From: Oscillatoriales cyanobacterium
Lineage (GTDB): Bacteria > Cyanobacteriota > Cyanobacteriia > Cyanobacteriales > Microcoleaceae
NCBI GenBank assembly: GCA_004292955.1
Contig: RDXX01000019.1
Location: 124,001 to 188,000, forward strand
Length of the DNA: 64,000 nt
Direction of reading: 5' to 3'
Made by a program: the position numbers and the translations under genes. The notes under the pieces were generated by a model that saw nothing but the letters and a program-made list of their open reading frames with translations, had not been told where the DNA came from and did not search any database. Positions 37,544-46,800 of the stretch are shown here, one piece after another (the stretch's first letter is position 1; the number at the start of each line of letters is the position of its first letter).

Positions 37544-37895
37544 GTAGGGGCGGGTTCACCGAAATATATGACACCCAACGACAATTATAAAAACCCGCCC
37601 CCACCCAGCCCAAAAATTAACAATACATTGAATTTAACCATGTGGCGGGGAGATTTTTGGGGGTTATTGGTTGGGTTGGGGCGGGTTTTTGAGATTGTTT
37701 GTTGGTGACAGAATTAATGGCGAACCCGCCCCTACGAATTTGGGCATAAAATACGATAAAGAATATTTTATCATCATTAAGAATACATTGAATTTAACCA
37801 TGTGGCAGGGAGGTTTTCGGGGGTTATTGGTTGGGTGGGGGCGGGTTTTTGAGATTGTTTGTTGGTGACAGAATTAATGGCGAACCCGCCCCTAC
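37544..37895. repeat. REP-type palindromic repeats, copies C and D
   Basis: Copy C (37544-37735) is full length. D (37777-37895) is a left-truncated copy that keeps the TTAAGAATACATTGAATT to CGAACCCGCCCCTAC part. Same family as 36501-36927; the linker GGCATAAAATACGATAAAG follows both A and C, pointing to a duplicated unit. Confidence 0.92.
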
Positions 37896-37952
37896 GAATT
37901 TGGGTTATTGCGACATTGCAAATTGACCGATAATTCATCTCCAAACCCATTA

Positions 37953-39149
37953 CTATTTCCTTTCTTCTCTCCTTTGCACATCTTGCAACTGCTTCCCTAT
38001 TTTTTCTACCATCTGCACATCTCCCAAAGTTTGATATCCCTCTTTTGCCAACTTCAAATACTGCATCGCTTCCAGATTCTCCCTCATAGATGAATGGACT
38101 TCTCCCAAACCGTAGCGCGCCTCTGTTAGCTCTTCGATATCGTCCGGTTTTGCTGTACTAATCGCCTTTAAATAGTAGAATTTAGCCTGCGGCATTAGTT
38201 GCGATCGCCCTTGATACATTTCTCCCAACGTGCGGTAGATGGGCGGTGTCTCAACTCCCGCTGCTGGTAAGCTTTCTAGGATTTCTATTGCTTCGGCAAT
38301 CAAGTTGGCGCTACGATATATCTGTGCGATCGCCAATTTCTGACTCGCTGCATTCGGTACTTGTTGCTCGATCGTCCGTACAGCCTCCTTAACCCCTTCC
38401 ACCTCCTTCTCATCCAACACTCGAAACTCTGTATCCCCCTCCCCGAGAGGACTTTCCGAAGAAACCCCCGTATTCGCCTCCACAATCAACCTGTACTTAA
38501 AACCCGGTTTCAGCGCCGGTTCCCCCGGATACACCGCCTCAGTACCGTTAACCGTCATTTCCCAATTTAACTTCGTTTTATTTTCGAGAATGCTCAACCT
38601 ATAGCTAGTCGCACCCGCAACCGGATTCCAGCGCAAAATTGGCTTATTTCCTAACAATTTCGTCCGCCTCGGACTGATTATATAAGGAATTGGCGCCTTG
38701 TTCCAAACAATTTGATCGTCGCCGCGATCGGGACATCTAATTAAATTTTTATTGCACTCATCCTTCGACTTTTCGCTAGCCAACAAACAGCTATTTAATT
38801 GATTGTCACCCGCCTTAATTGACTTAATTCCTAAATCTGCACATTGAATCGTAATTTGTCCGGTTTGTGAAGTTTGCAGTTTGTCACCCGGATAAATCGG
38901 CGTACCCGCGCTGGGGCGAATATTTCTGCCATCTTGACGCTGTAGTTGCACTTCACCGCTAATATTTAGGATTTGTCCGTTGGGTATTCTTGTCGTTGCT
39001 GCGATTGCTGGGGAAATTATCGGATTGTTGGCGGATATTTTGGATAAATTGGCGTCAATTCCGAAGTGGGGATGAGGCAAAATATCGATCGCAATCAACG
39101 TAAATGCGATCGCGCTTGCACCCATAACAACAGTCGTCTGTTTTTTCAT
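37953..39149 (-). CDS. FecR-like/TPR membrane-anchored protein
   Basis: The product is 398 aa from the ATG at 39149, which overlaps the CHAT stop by 4 bp (ATGA), implying translational coupling. An N-terminal TM/signal (~5-22) is followed by a FecR-like beta domain (~55-110: ISGEVQLQRQDGRNIRPSAG, then GTPIYPGDKLQTSQTGQITI), two Cys pairs and an Ig/FN3-like segment (~155-240: ILRWNPVAGATSYRLSIL). TPR-like helices (~255-395) close the protein (PIYRTLGEMYQGRSQLMPQA). FecR proteins transmit signals from envelope to ECF sigma factors; the sigma-like gene three positions upstream makes that comparison tempting but unproven. Confidence 0.75.
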   Translation of the reverse strand: MKKQTTVVMGASAIAFTLIAIDILPHPHFGIDANLSKISANNPIISPAIAATTRIPNGQILNISGEVQLQRQDGRNIRPSAGTPIYPGDKLQTSQTGQITIQCADLGIKSIKAGDNQLNSCLLASEKSKDECNKNLIRCPDRGDDQIVWNKAPIPYIISPRRTKLLGNKPILRWNPVAGATSYRLSILENKTKLNWEMTVNGTEAVYPGEPALKPGFKYRLIVEANTGVSSESPLGEGDTEFRVLDEKEVEGVKEAVRTIEQQVPNAASQKLAIAQIYRSANLIAEAIEILESLPAAGVETPPIYRTLGEMYQGRSQLMPQAKFYYLKAISTAKPDDIEELTEARYGLGEVHSSMRENLEAMQYLKLAKEGYQTLGDVQMVEKIGKQLQDVQRREERK

Positions 39150-41026
39150 TGACTTTTTCCTATTATTGGTAAACGTTCCTTTGCCATTTGGATACATTCA
39201 TCTTGTTCTGGTATGCTGGGATTGGCAGATTTCAGTGTTTCTTGCCAATGTGTGAGTGCTTCTTGTGGTTTCCCTTTAGCTTCCAGTACCTGCGCTAAAA
39301 GACATTGAGCTTCTGGAGTCTTATTGCTGAGAGATATTGCTTTTCTTAAGTCGGTTTCCGCTGCGTCGTATCGCTTTTGATTCAATCGCACCCAGCCGCG
39401 ATTCTTAAAACAAGCTGATTTTACTCCATCAAATTGAGTTTGTTCTAAACACATTCCGATTACTTTTAAAGCGGATTCAGGTTTGTTTTTGATAATTAGC
39501 GATCGAGATATTTGAGCATAAGCTTCTGGAAGTCCTCGCCAGACTGCTTGTTTCATTGCTTCTCGCGCACACTCGTCTTCATTTAATTGATCGCACAGCA
39601 AAGATAAGTTATAGGAAGACTCGCCGTTAGTAGGATTGATTGATGCAGCTAAATTGTATGAAACTTTCGCGATTAAAAATTGATTGTTGCGGTGGTTTTC
39701 TATCCCAAATGTGTTGATCGCAGATGCCAGATGCGGGCCGATGAGTGGATAGCCGATCGCCAAACCAGCTAAACTGATGCTGGTACGCTGCATAAATTTA
39801 GTTGGAATCGTAAATTGCGGGTGGTTTGGGCGATTCCCTACGGGATAGCTTCGCTTCACCGGGGCTACATCATCTGTCGGTGCAGCGAAAGGGCGATCGC
39901 ACTTTAATTCTAATAATTTTAATCCCTCAAAAGTTGGATGCTGGCAAAGCATTGGTATGCCACTCGCGCCAGGAAATTGATTTTCATAGCGCAGTAAATC
40001 ATTCTTAGCTTTTCGTACTGCTAAAAATAGAGGTTCTTTGAGGGCTAAATATCTAAACAAAGACTTCACAAATTCCTGAGCAATAAAATCCGGGATTGGC
40101 GCCCGCATCACAATCACTGATGGCAAAGAAATACCTTCTGTGACTAAATCTGCTGCTATACCCATGCTCGAACAAGAATTAAAAATTAGTAATTCCAATC
40201 CTTTGACAATAGCTCGTTTGAGACCTTCTTTAAAGTCTTGTACGGTGACAGTATTGTCTGCAACTTCTTGATTTATATATAGCAATCCGTTGGCACCATT
40301 GATATCGCTATCGCTGTGCCCCGCATAAAATAAAACTTGCCAGCCTTTGTCATCAAATAACTGGTTGCGTAACTCTTGGGAATTTGGTTCTTGAAGAAAT
40401 TGTAAGTCGCAGCTATCGCCCAGATATTTTGTGATTTCCGTTGCATCTTTGCTGACATCAATTCCCTGGCTGTTGCCTAAAACACATAAAATTCTGCCTC
40501 GCGAACCTAGAGGTATTCCCCCTATCATTGCCTCTTGGGGAGTTTTTTTGTATTCAGGGGAACTGCCGATAATTTCACAGTTATTGTAGTCTTCGCGAAA
40601 CTGCCACACATCCCAAGGCAACTGCCAAATCTCAGAGTTATTGCATTCTAAAAATATTTCAACTAATTCGTCTCGGTTGCTAATTTCTGTTCTGAGTTTT
40701 ACCTCTATTTTTCTGTAAAACTCATCAGCACTCAACCACTTGTTCATCTCTTTTTTCAAACCTTCATATATAATATTAGGCTTGTCTTCAGAGATATTTG
40801 TTTTGCCCGCAGGCTTGATTTTGATTCGAGAACTGCTTCTGTGATGTTGGGTGGCGCGACAACTAACTTTCCACCTTTTGTGCAACTCGTCAACCTCAGG
40901 TGCTGGCAGCAAGCTTCCTAAATATTTAGCGACAGTTTCTCCTTGTTTTTTAAACTCCGCTGTCACGCAAGAAAAACCTTTTTGAAAATCTCCCGATCCC
41001 AAAGCCAAGATAACTGTACTGCTCAT
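39146..41026 (-). CDS. CHAT domain protein with C-terminal TPRs
   Basis: The product is 626 aa from the ATG at 41026 (MSSTVILALGSGDFQKGFSC). Residues ~1-370 form a CHAT caspase-like unit: WQLPWDVWQF (~134-143), His237 in FYAGHSD and Cys285 in FNSCSSMG as the likely dyad, then SVIVMRAPIPD. A hydrophobic segment lies at ~410-430, and TPR-like repeats at ~450-620 (KRYDAAETDLRKAISLSNKT). CHAT proteases (caspase HetF associated with TPRs) are thought to act in proteolytic signalling. Third gene of a tight operon: 31 bp after the DUF1822 gene and overlapping the FecR-like gene. Confidence 0.9.
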   Translation of the reverse strand: MSSTVILALGSGDFQKGFSCVTAEFKKQGETVAKYLGSLLPAPEVDELHKRWKVSCRATQHHRSSSRIKIKPAGKTNISEDKPNIIYEGLKKEMNKWLSADEFYRKIEVKLRTEISNRDELVEIFLECNNSEIWQLPWDVWQFREDYNNCEIIGSSPEYKKTPQEAMIGGIPLGSRGRILCVLGNSQGIDVSKDATEITKYLGDSCDLQFLQEPNSQELRNQLFDDKGWQVLFYAGHSDSDINGANGLLYINQEVADNTVTVQDFKEGLKRAIVKGLELLIFNSCSSMGIAADLVTEGISLPSVIVMRAPIPDFIAQEFVKSLFRYLALKEPLFLAVRKAKNDLLRYENQFPGASGIPMLCQHPTFEGLKLLELKCDRPFAAPTDDVAPVKRSYPVGNRPNHPQFTIPTKFMQRTSISLAGLAIGYPLIGPHLASAINTFGIENHRNNQFLIAKVSYNLAASINPTNGESSYNLSLLCDQLNEDECAREAMKQAVWRGLPEAYAQISRSLIIKNKPESALKVIGMCLEQTQFDGVKSACFKNRGWVRLNQKRYDAAETDLRKAISLSNKTPEAQCLLAQVLEAKGKPQEALTHWQETLKSANPSIPEQDECIQMAKERLPIIGKSQ

Positions 41027-41057
41027 AAATTGGATGTCATTGCAGTTAATCAAAGTA

Positions 41058-42215
41058 TCATACCACAAAATTTTCTGTTATGGTAAAATCATCTAAAGCT
41101 ACTCGAATAGTAAAGCTTTCTTCTGGGTCTACGTAAAAATCGTTGAGCAAAATGCACTTATTCTGAACAGTTGATTTTACTTCATGTAAATTTTCTCCTA
41201 GATCAGAGATTAAGGACAATTTAATATTGGTTGGCAAGTAACGATCGCCGATCGCCGGATGCAACTGAACGTGAACTCTGACAGCGCGATCGCTATCTTC
41301 GGCAATCCCCACCAACAACGCAACAGTTGTCCTACCCAAACGCATTCCCAAATCAATCAACTTTGCCCGCACGATATCAGCTTCGGGAAACATATCGATA
41401 CTGCTTTGATGTCCGCGTAAAGTATCTTCCGATCTGGAATTACCACCTGATCGGAATACAAAAGCTGGGTTTTCATCAGGAAAAATGAGCTCTTCTAAAT
41501 TTTGTTTACCTTCCTCAATTTTCTGCCAACTTGTTTCTGCAACATTCTTTAACCAATTGCGTAAATTAGATTTTACCGGATTTTCAATCTCAGTCGGTTC
41601 AGTCTCGGGCTGCGGATCGAATATCGATTCAACAGACTCCCAATCCGATGTAAATATATTCTCCAACCACTGACGCAGATCGACTTTAGATTCATAGATT
41701 CTTTCAAGGTGAAGCAAGAAGTCATCCAGAGGATGTAAATCTCTCAATACTAATTCACCTGAATCCGCCGTCGGAGAAAATCCCAGCAATCTTGCTTCCT
41801 TTTCATCCTCATCAATTTCTACTACAATATAACCAATACGTTCCTCCCTAGCTTCGGTAGGAACGCGGCAGATTTCAGGTAAATTTATACCAGAATTTTG
41901 ATTGCCATTTTCTCCTTGTTTGTGTTCAGCCCTAATTGGACAACACTCAATTTTGCCCAAGCCTTTAACATATAAATCTGCCACATTCTCAAACAGGCGA
42001 ATAACTGGATTCCAGCTATCGCATTGAGTTAAATCAGTTTCAATATCTAATATTTTAAAATAATCGGCAACTACCAACACAGCCAAAGTGTTGAGATAAA
42101 TCTGTTCAACTTTTTGCGGGTGTTGGTGTTCGCAAGCAAATTGCCATGCTAGATGAATTGCCTTTTGGGTAATTGGCATTGGCAATGATTGGGTTGTAGT
42201 AGTATTGTTCTTCAT
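41058..42215 (-). CDS. DUF1822 family protein
   Basis: The product is 385 aa (MKNNTTTTQSLPMPITQKAI). It has the DUF1822 layout: N-terminal AIHLAWQFACEHQHPQKVEQIYLNTLAVLVVADYF, central IGYIVVEIDEDEKEARLLGF and LRDLHPLDDFLLHLER, then a C-terminal domain (~270-385) with LGMRLGRTTVALLVGIAED, RVHVQLHPAIGDRYLP and IRVALDDFTI. Function is unknown; in cyanobacteria the family is often encoded next to sigma-like and CHAT genes (from memory). It follows the sigma-like gene by 25 bp and precedes CHAT by 31 bp. Confidence 0.9.
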   Translation of the reverse strand: MKNNTTTTQSLPMPITQKAIHLAWQFACEHQHPQKVEQIYLNTLAVLVVADYFKILDIETDLTQCDSWNPVIRLFENVADLYVKGLGKIECCPIRAEHKQGENGNQNSGINLPEICRVPTEAREERIGYIVVEIDEDEKEARLLGFSPTADSGELVLRDLHPLDDFLLHLERIYESKVDLRQWLENIFTSDWESVESIFDPQPETEPTEIENPVKSNLRNWLKNVAETSWQKIEEGKQNLEELIFPDENPAFVFRSGGNSRSEDTLRGHQSSIDMFPEADIVRAKLIDLGMRLGRTTVALLVGIAEDSDRAVRVHVQLHPAIGDRYLPTNIKLSLISDLGENLHEVKSTVQNKCILLNDFYVDPEESFTIRVALDDFTITENFVV

Positions 42216-42240
42216 TTCCCGATTTTAACTCCTTGTATGA

Positions 42241-42984
42241 TTAATAGCCACTGTCTTCTCGAAATTGTTGCAAATGAGGCCGACATTTCTTTCGGTAAAA
42301 GCTATATATTGTAGGATAAGCACAGCCAAACTCCGTTGCTATTGTGGTAAAATCTTTACCAGATGCTCTGCTTCTCAATATAACTTGACAAGTCAGATCT
42401 TTCCGCCCTCGAATGTACTCGTTTAATATCCCATCAGGATTAGTTTCGATCCAGTTTTTGACGTGTTCAAATAATTGAATACATTCGACTGTATGACTGT
42501 CATCCTCAGCAGGTAAAGTCTCTATTCGATCGATCGCAGTTCCGTCTTCTAAAACAAGTTGTCGATCGTCTCTCCTGCTATTTTCTCGATCTACCCTCAC
42601 CGCCCAATTTTGCAGCCGTCGCTTCAAATAATAATTGAACCAAGTTATGACATTACCCCGATCGCGATCGTACTGAGTGCCGGTGCGGGATTCGCACAAA
42701 TTGCTATAGAAAAACTCCCACTGTTCTTGGACAGCATCTTCATAGTAAGGTACCTTGTCTTTCCAGATCAGGCCCGAGTTTTTCATTTTAGTCACAAGCT
42801 GATTCAACAAACGTTTTAGCTTCCAAGAATTCGAGGCCTCCTCCCTAATTAGGGTGACAAGGCTGTCTAACTCTTGATAGAGAAGTTTGCGATCGCAATT
42901 TCGAGATTTTCCTGAGTCCCCAACAGGATCGGAGTCGTCGGATGAGTGGTCTTCCCCCTCGGAGGGGTGGGATTGATCGTTCAT
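42241..42984 (-). CDS. Divergent sigma-70 family (ECF-like) sigma factor
   Basis: The product is 247 aa from the ATG at 42984; a TTG at 43002 would add six residues. The N-terminal ~30 residues are Ser/Asp/Glu-rich. Region 2-like sequence is YYEDAVQEQWEFFYSNLCES...RDRGNVITWFNYYLKRRLQNW (~80-135). A ~40-residue acidic spacer follows, then a region 4-like HTH (GKDFTTIATEFGCAYPTIYSFYRKKC, ~210-240). It would direct RNA polymerase to special promoters. It heads the operon with DUF1822, CHAT-TPR and FecR-like genes. A 53-bp element ending 32 bp upstream recurs twice before the divergent RTX gene, suggesting autoregulation. Confidence 0.82.
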   Translation of the reverse strand: MNDQSHPSEGEDHSSDDSDPVGDSGKSRNCDRKLLYQELDSLVTLIREEASNSWKLKRLLNQLVTKMKNSGLIWKDKVPYYEDAVQEQWEFFYSNLCESRTGTQYDRDRGNVITWFNYYLKRRLQNWAVRVDRENSRRDDRQLVLEDGTAIDRIETLPAEDDSHTVECIQLFEHVKNWIETNPDGILNEYIRGRKDLTCQVILRSRASGKDFTTIATEFGCAYPTIYSFYRKKCRPHLQQFREDSGY

Positions 42985-43016
42985 AGTGAAGTGCGGCCGC
43001 AACTTTGTTCCTACAC

Positions 43017-43069
43017 TTATTTATCAGGGTGAGTTCGATCGTTTTATGCGAAATTCTGAAAGTTTTTTG
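43017..43069 (-). promoter_or_regulatory. Shared promoter-like element, copy at the sigma operon
   Basis: Reads on the minus strand CAAAAAACTT, then GCATAAAAC, then GAACTCACCCTGATAAATAA, ending 32 bp before the sigma gene ATG. It matches the two copies at 43449-43502 and 43592-43645 along its whole length with one single-base indel in the middle. ATAAAAC and TGATAA about 15 bp apart could be the two promoter boxes (inference). Confidence 0.65.
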
Positions 43070-43448
43070 TGGCTGATGGTTGAAAGTCTTGCGGTGCGGT
43101 AGGTTTTGCTGTGAAATTAAATGTGAATTTTTGTTGAAACTTATGAACTCTCACCAAATAAACCCGGTTTTTGGGGTTAGCGCGTCAGAATTGAGAAACC
43201 GGGTTTCTGCGTAAAATCCGGTGGGGAGGCGAAAAATATCAGAGAAACCCGGTTTCTGGGCCTGGGCGCGAGAGGATTTACGCACTTTAACCAAAGAAAC
43301 CGGGTTTTTACCAAATTTTTCGACTACGGCGAAGTTTCCGCAAAAAAACCCGGTTTCTGGGCCCATGCGTGAGTCCTCAATCGATCGCCCCTAAAACCCC
43401 GCAAACACCCATCCTTCCGTACTTTTACCCAGTGTTTGCCAAAGTTTA

Positions 43449-43502
43449 CAAAAAAAACTTGAGATTTTTGCATAAAACCACCGAGCTCACCCTGATAAGT
43501 AA
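43449..43502 (+). promoter_or_regulatory. Shared promoter-like element, distal copy before the RTX gene
   Basis: CAAAAAAAACTTGAG, GCATAAAACCACCGAGC and TCACCCTGATAAGTAA face the RTX gene. It is part of a ~115-bp block duplicated in tandem; ends 388 bp before the RTX start. Confidence 0.6.
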
Positions 43503-43591
43503 ACAGGAACAACAAAAAGGCAACGAGGTCAAACCTCAAACCCCCAAAACACCCGTTGTTCCGTACTTTCACCCAGTTTTCGCAAAACTTT

Positions 43592-43645
43592 CAAAAAAAA
43601 CTTGAGAGTTTTGCATAAAACCACTGAGTTCACCCTGATAAATAA
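43592..43645 (+). promoter_or_regulatory. Shared promoter-like element, proximal copy before the RTX gene
   Basis: CAAAAAAAACTTGAG, GCATAAAACCACTGAG and TTCACCCTGATAAATAA. Ends 245 bp before the RTX start; with the copies above it defines a consensus strongly conserved at GCATAAAAC and TCACCCTGATAARTAA. Confidence 0.62.
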
Positions 43646-43890
43646 ACAGAAGGGAAATTACGAACTGCGTAGGCGTAAGCCGGGGCGTAGCCATCGCACT
43701 TGTTGAGATTTATTCAAAAGTGCGATCGCCCGTAACTTCCCGATCGAACATCGTATTTCGCGAGACTTCAGTTTGGGTAAATGACGGATCTACGGCAGTT
43801 CGAGAGTGCAGAAGTGCGATCGGGCTTGTCGATAGAGTCGCTTTGTCAATTTTCAGAACACATTGTATCTACCACGCGAGGATAAAAATC

Positions 43891-46800
43891 ATGGCTACTG
43901 CTAATTTTGAATTCGACTCAGCTTATCAGGGGATTATTAATGAACGCAACAAAACTCGTATTGTATTCATCAACGGAATTTTGACTTCTGAATCTGATTT
44001 TGCTAATGGCAAAGATGCTAATGATAAACTGACTCTCACAAATCATCCAAACTCAATAGAGTTCAAACCTGGCTTAAGAGAGTTCAAACCTGTTTATAAT
44101 CCAACCTCTTCATCCTCTTCTATACTAGGACAATTAGGACAACTTTTAGATACCTATAAGAGTTTTCATCGAAAAATATCTCCGCTTATTTTTCAGCCCG
44201 CTCTTGATAAGTGGGATGCAGAAGTAAATTTTGGTAGTCAAGAGTGGCTGGACAATATCAATGCTAAAGATTTGACGGCTCTTGCAAATTCTTCTCATGT
44301 TTTGATGAGTGAAATTACTGACTATGAAGCCAGCGAAGTAGCTAGATTTGTCAATAAATATGGAAATTGGACGGAATTTAATCAGGCCCTAGAAAATAAC
44401 ACAGTTTTTCCATCTCAGTACACTGTTGATTCCTCTTCTGTACCTAATGACTTACTGGAATCTTTCGCTCAATTCATGTCTGATGTTCCTTCAAAAGCAA
44501 GCAATAGCGTAAATATTGGTCAGGGGTGGGTAGGAGATGCGACTAATTTTCTTGCCACTCCAGAACATTCGCTAATTATAGTAGCTCATTCTCAAGGTAA
44601 TTACTTTGTTGAAGATGCTTTAATGTCAGGACTCAGTAGCTCGGATAAAAATCGAATTAAGGTCATTTCAGTTGGTTCACCCACAGACTATATATCTCCT
44701 GCTTCAACTGGGTTTAAGATTTCAGAACTGTACAAAAATGGTGGCGATCCAGTTACTAATCTTCGGTTAGGAGGAACACAATCTAATCAAAGTAAACTCG
44801 AGCATTTTCTTAAGACACAAAGGGTGATAATGTCTTTCACTGGAGTAATATGGGGTTTGGGAGGAGATCACAATCTTGGGAAATATTTAGAAAGAGAAGA
44901 TGTCAGAAAAGATTTAATAAACTCTTTTAACACCTTCAATCCCAAAGGTTATTACTTCTCTCCACTTTCATCATCTGGTACGGATGGCTCTATCTATGGT
45001 GACTGGGTAGAGGGGAACGAAATTTCCGAAACATTTCGTGGTAACGAAGGTAATGATGTTATTAGCGCTAAAGGTGGAAATGACCGACTAATAGGTGCTT
45101 CTGGTTACGACTTTTTGGATGGTGGCGAAGGAACTGATACTTCTGATTACTCTTCCAGTCAAAGCGGAATTAATGTTTGGACTGATAAAGTTGCTGCTTC
45201 CGATGTTTACAAAGTTCAGGATGGCTTTGGAACAGAAGATGTTCTGGGAAATATCGAAATCATCAGTGGCTCAAATTTCAATGACACAATGACTGGCGGT
45301 GACTACAGGGATATCTTCTATGGCCAAGGCGGAAATGACCTTTTTTGGGGACAAAAAGGAGACGATACATTCTACGGTGGCACTGATAATGACACAGCTT
45401 ACGGTGGCGATGACAATGACGACCTCCGAGGGGAAGAAGGCAGCGACGAATTAAGAGGAGAAGTTGGCAACGACACTCTCTACGGCGGTAGCGAAAATGA
45501 CTTCCTCTACGGTGGCGATGGCGAAGACGAACTTCGCGGCGAACAAGGCGCGGATGACCTCCGAGGAGAAAACGGCAACGACTTTCTCTACGGCGGTAGC
45601 GAAAATGACTTCCTCTACGGTGGCGATGGTGAAGATGAACTTCGTGGCGAACAAGGTGCCGATGAACTTCGAGGAGAAAACGGCAACGACTTTCTCTACG
45701 GTGGTACCGAAAATGATTCGTTGTATGGTGGCGATGGTGAAGACGAACTGCGCGGGGAACAAGGCGATGATGTGTTAAGAGGAGAAGCCGGAAACGACAC
45801 TTTATATGGTGGCGAAGACGAAGACAAACTTTACGGTGGATTAAATGCCGACTTACTCTACGGCGAAGCTGGCAACGACTTACTTTACGGTGAAGATGGC
45901 GACGATATCCTAGACGGCGGTAGCGACAACGATGTCCTCATTGGAGGCAGCGGCGATGACAAACTCTACGGCCAATCCGGCAACGACATCATCCAAGGCA
46001 ACACCGGCGAAGACTACGCCGAAGGTGGCAGCGGCCGCGACAGCATCCAAGGCAACGAAGGCAACGACATCCTCTACGGACAAGATGGCAGCGACACCAT
46101 AGAAGGCAACGCCGGCGACGACTTCATCGATGGTGGCAACGGCCAAGACTTGCTGTTCGGCAATACCGGAGATGACAGAATTTACGGACAAGCTGGCAAC
46201 GATGTTATCCAAGGCAATGAAGACAATGACTGGCTAGAAGGCGGCGACGGCCAAGACATCATTGATGGCGGGGCCGATGACGATGATATTTACGGACAAG
46301 CTGGCGATGACAATCTTTTCGGCAGTCAAGGCCAAGACTTCATCGATGGTGGCGACGGCAAAGATACGCTTTTTGGCGGCCTCGATGACGACGTACTTTT
46401 AGGCCAAGCCGGCGACGATACTCTCAACGGCAACGCTGGAAACGATGAATTATTTGGCGGTACTGGCAATGACTCGTTAATCGGAGAAATCGGCGATGAT
46501 TTAATTGACGGCGGTGAAGGAGTCGATCTCGTTAATTACATCAATTCTCCCCGTGGCGTTATCGTTAATATTGACGAAAATAGCGACTACGAAACAAATA
46601 CCAAGCAACGTTTCAAAGAATTCGTCACCGATGTCAATCCCAGCGAATATTACACCGAACTCGAACGCGACTTTGAAATTGCTGCTGGTACTGGTAAAGA
46701 CGGTTTTGGTAATACCGATGCTTTGAGAAACTTAGAAGATATCATCGGTACTCGCTTTGAAGACATCTTAATTGGCAACGAAAAAGATAACCGAATTTGG

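Larger units (their letters stand above)
42985..43890. other. Divergent regulatory region between the sigma operon and the RTX gene
   Basis: 906 bp. It holds the three copies of the 53-54 bp element, a cluster of AGAAACCGGGTTTTT-type repeats (43157-43365), and a duplicated ~115-bp block (43389-43506 and 43532-43650). No protein gene is supported here; the frame extending the RTX gene upstream to 43720 runs through non-conserved sequence. Confidence 0.75.

Noticed and set aside
43369-43605. 78-codon frame upstream of the RTX gene
   Set aside because: It runs through the duplicated regulatory block, so its protein is itself repetitive.
43720-43890. Upstream extension of the RTX protein by 57 codons
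   Set aside because: No ribosome site and sequence of dispersed-repeat character; ATG at 43891 has GAGG upstream and starts plausible protein sequence.
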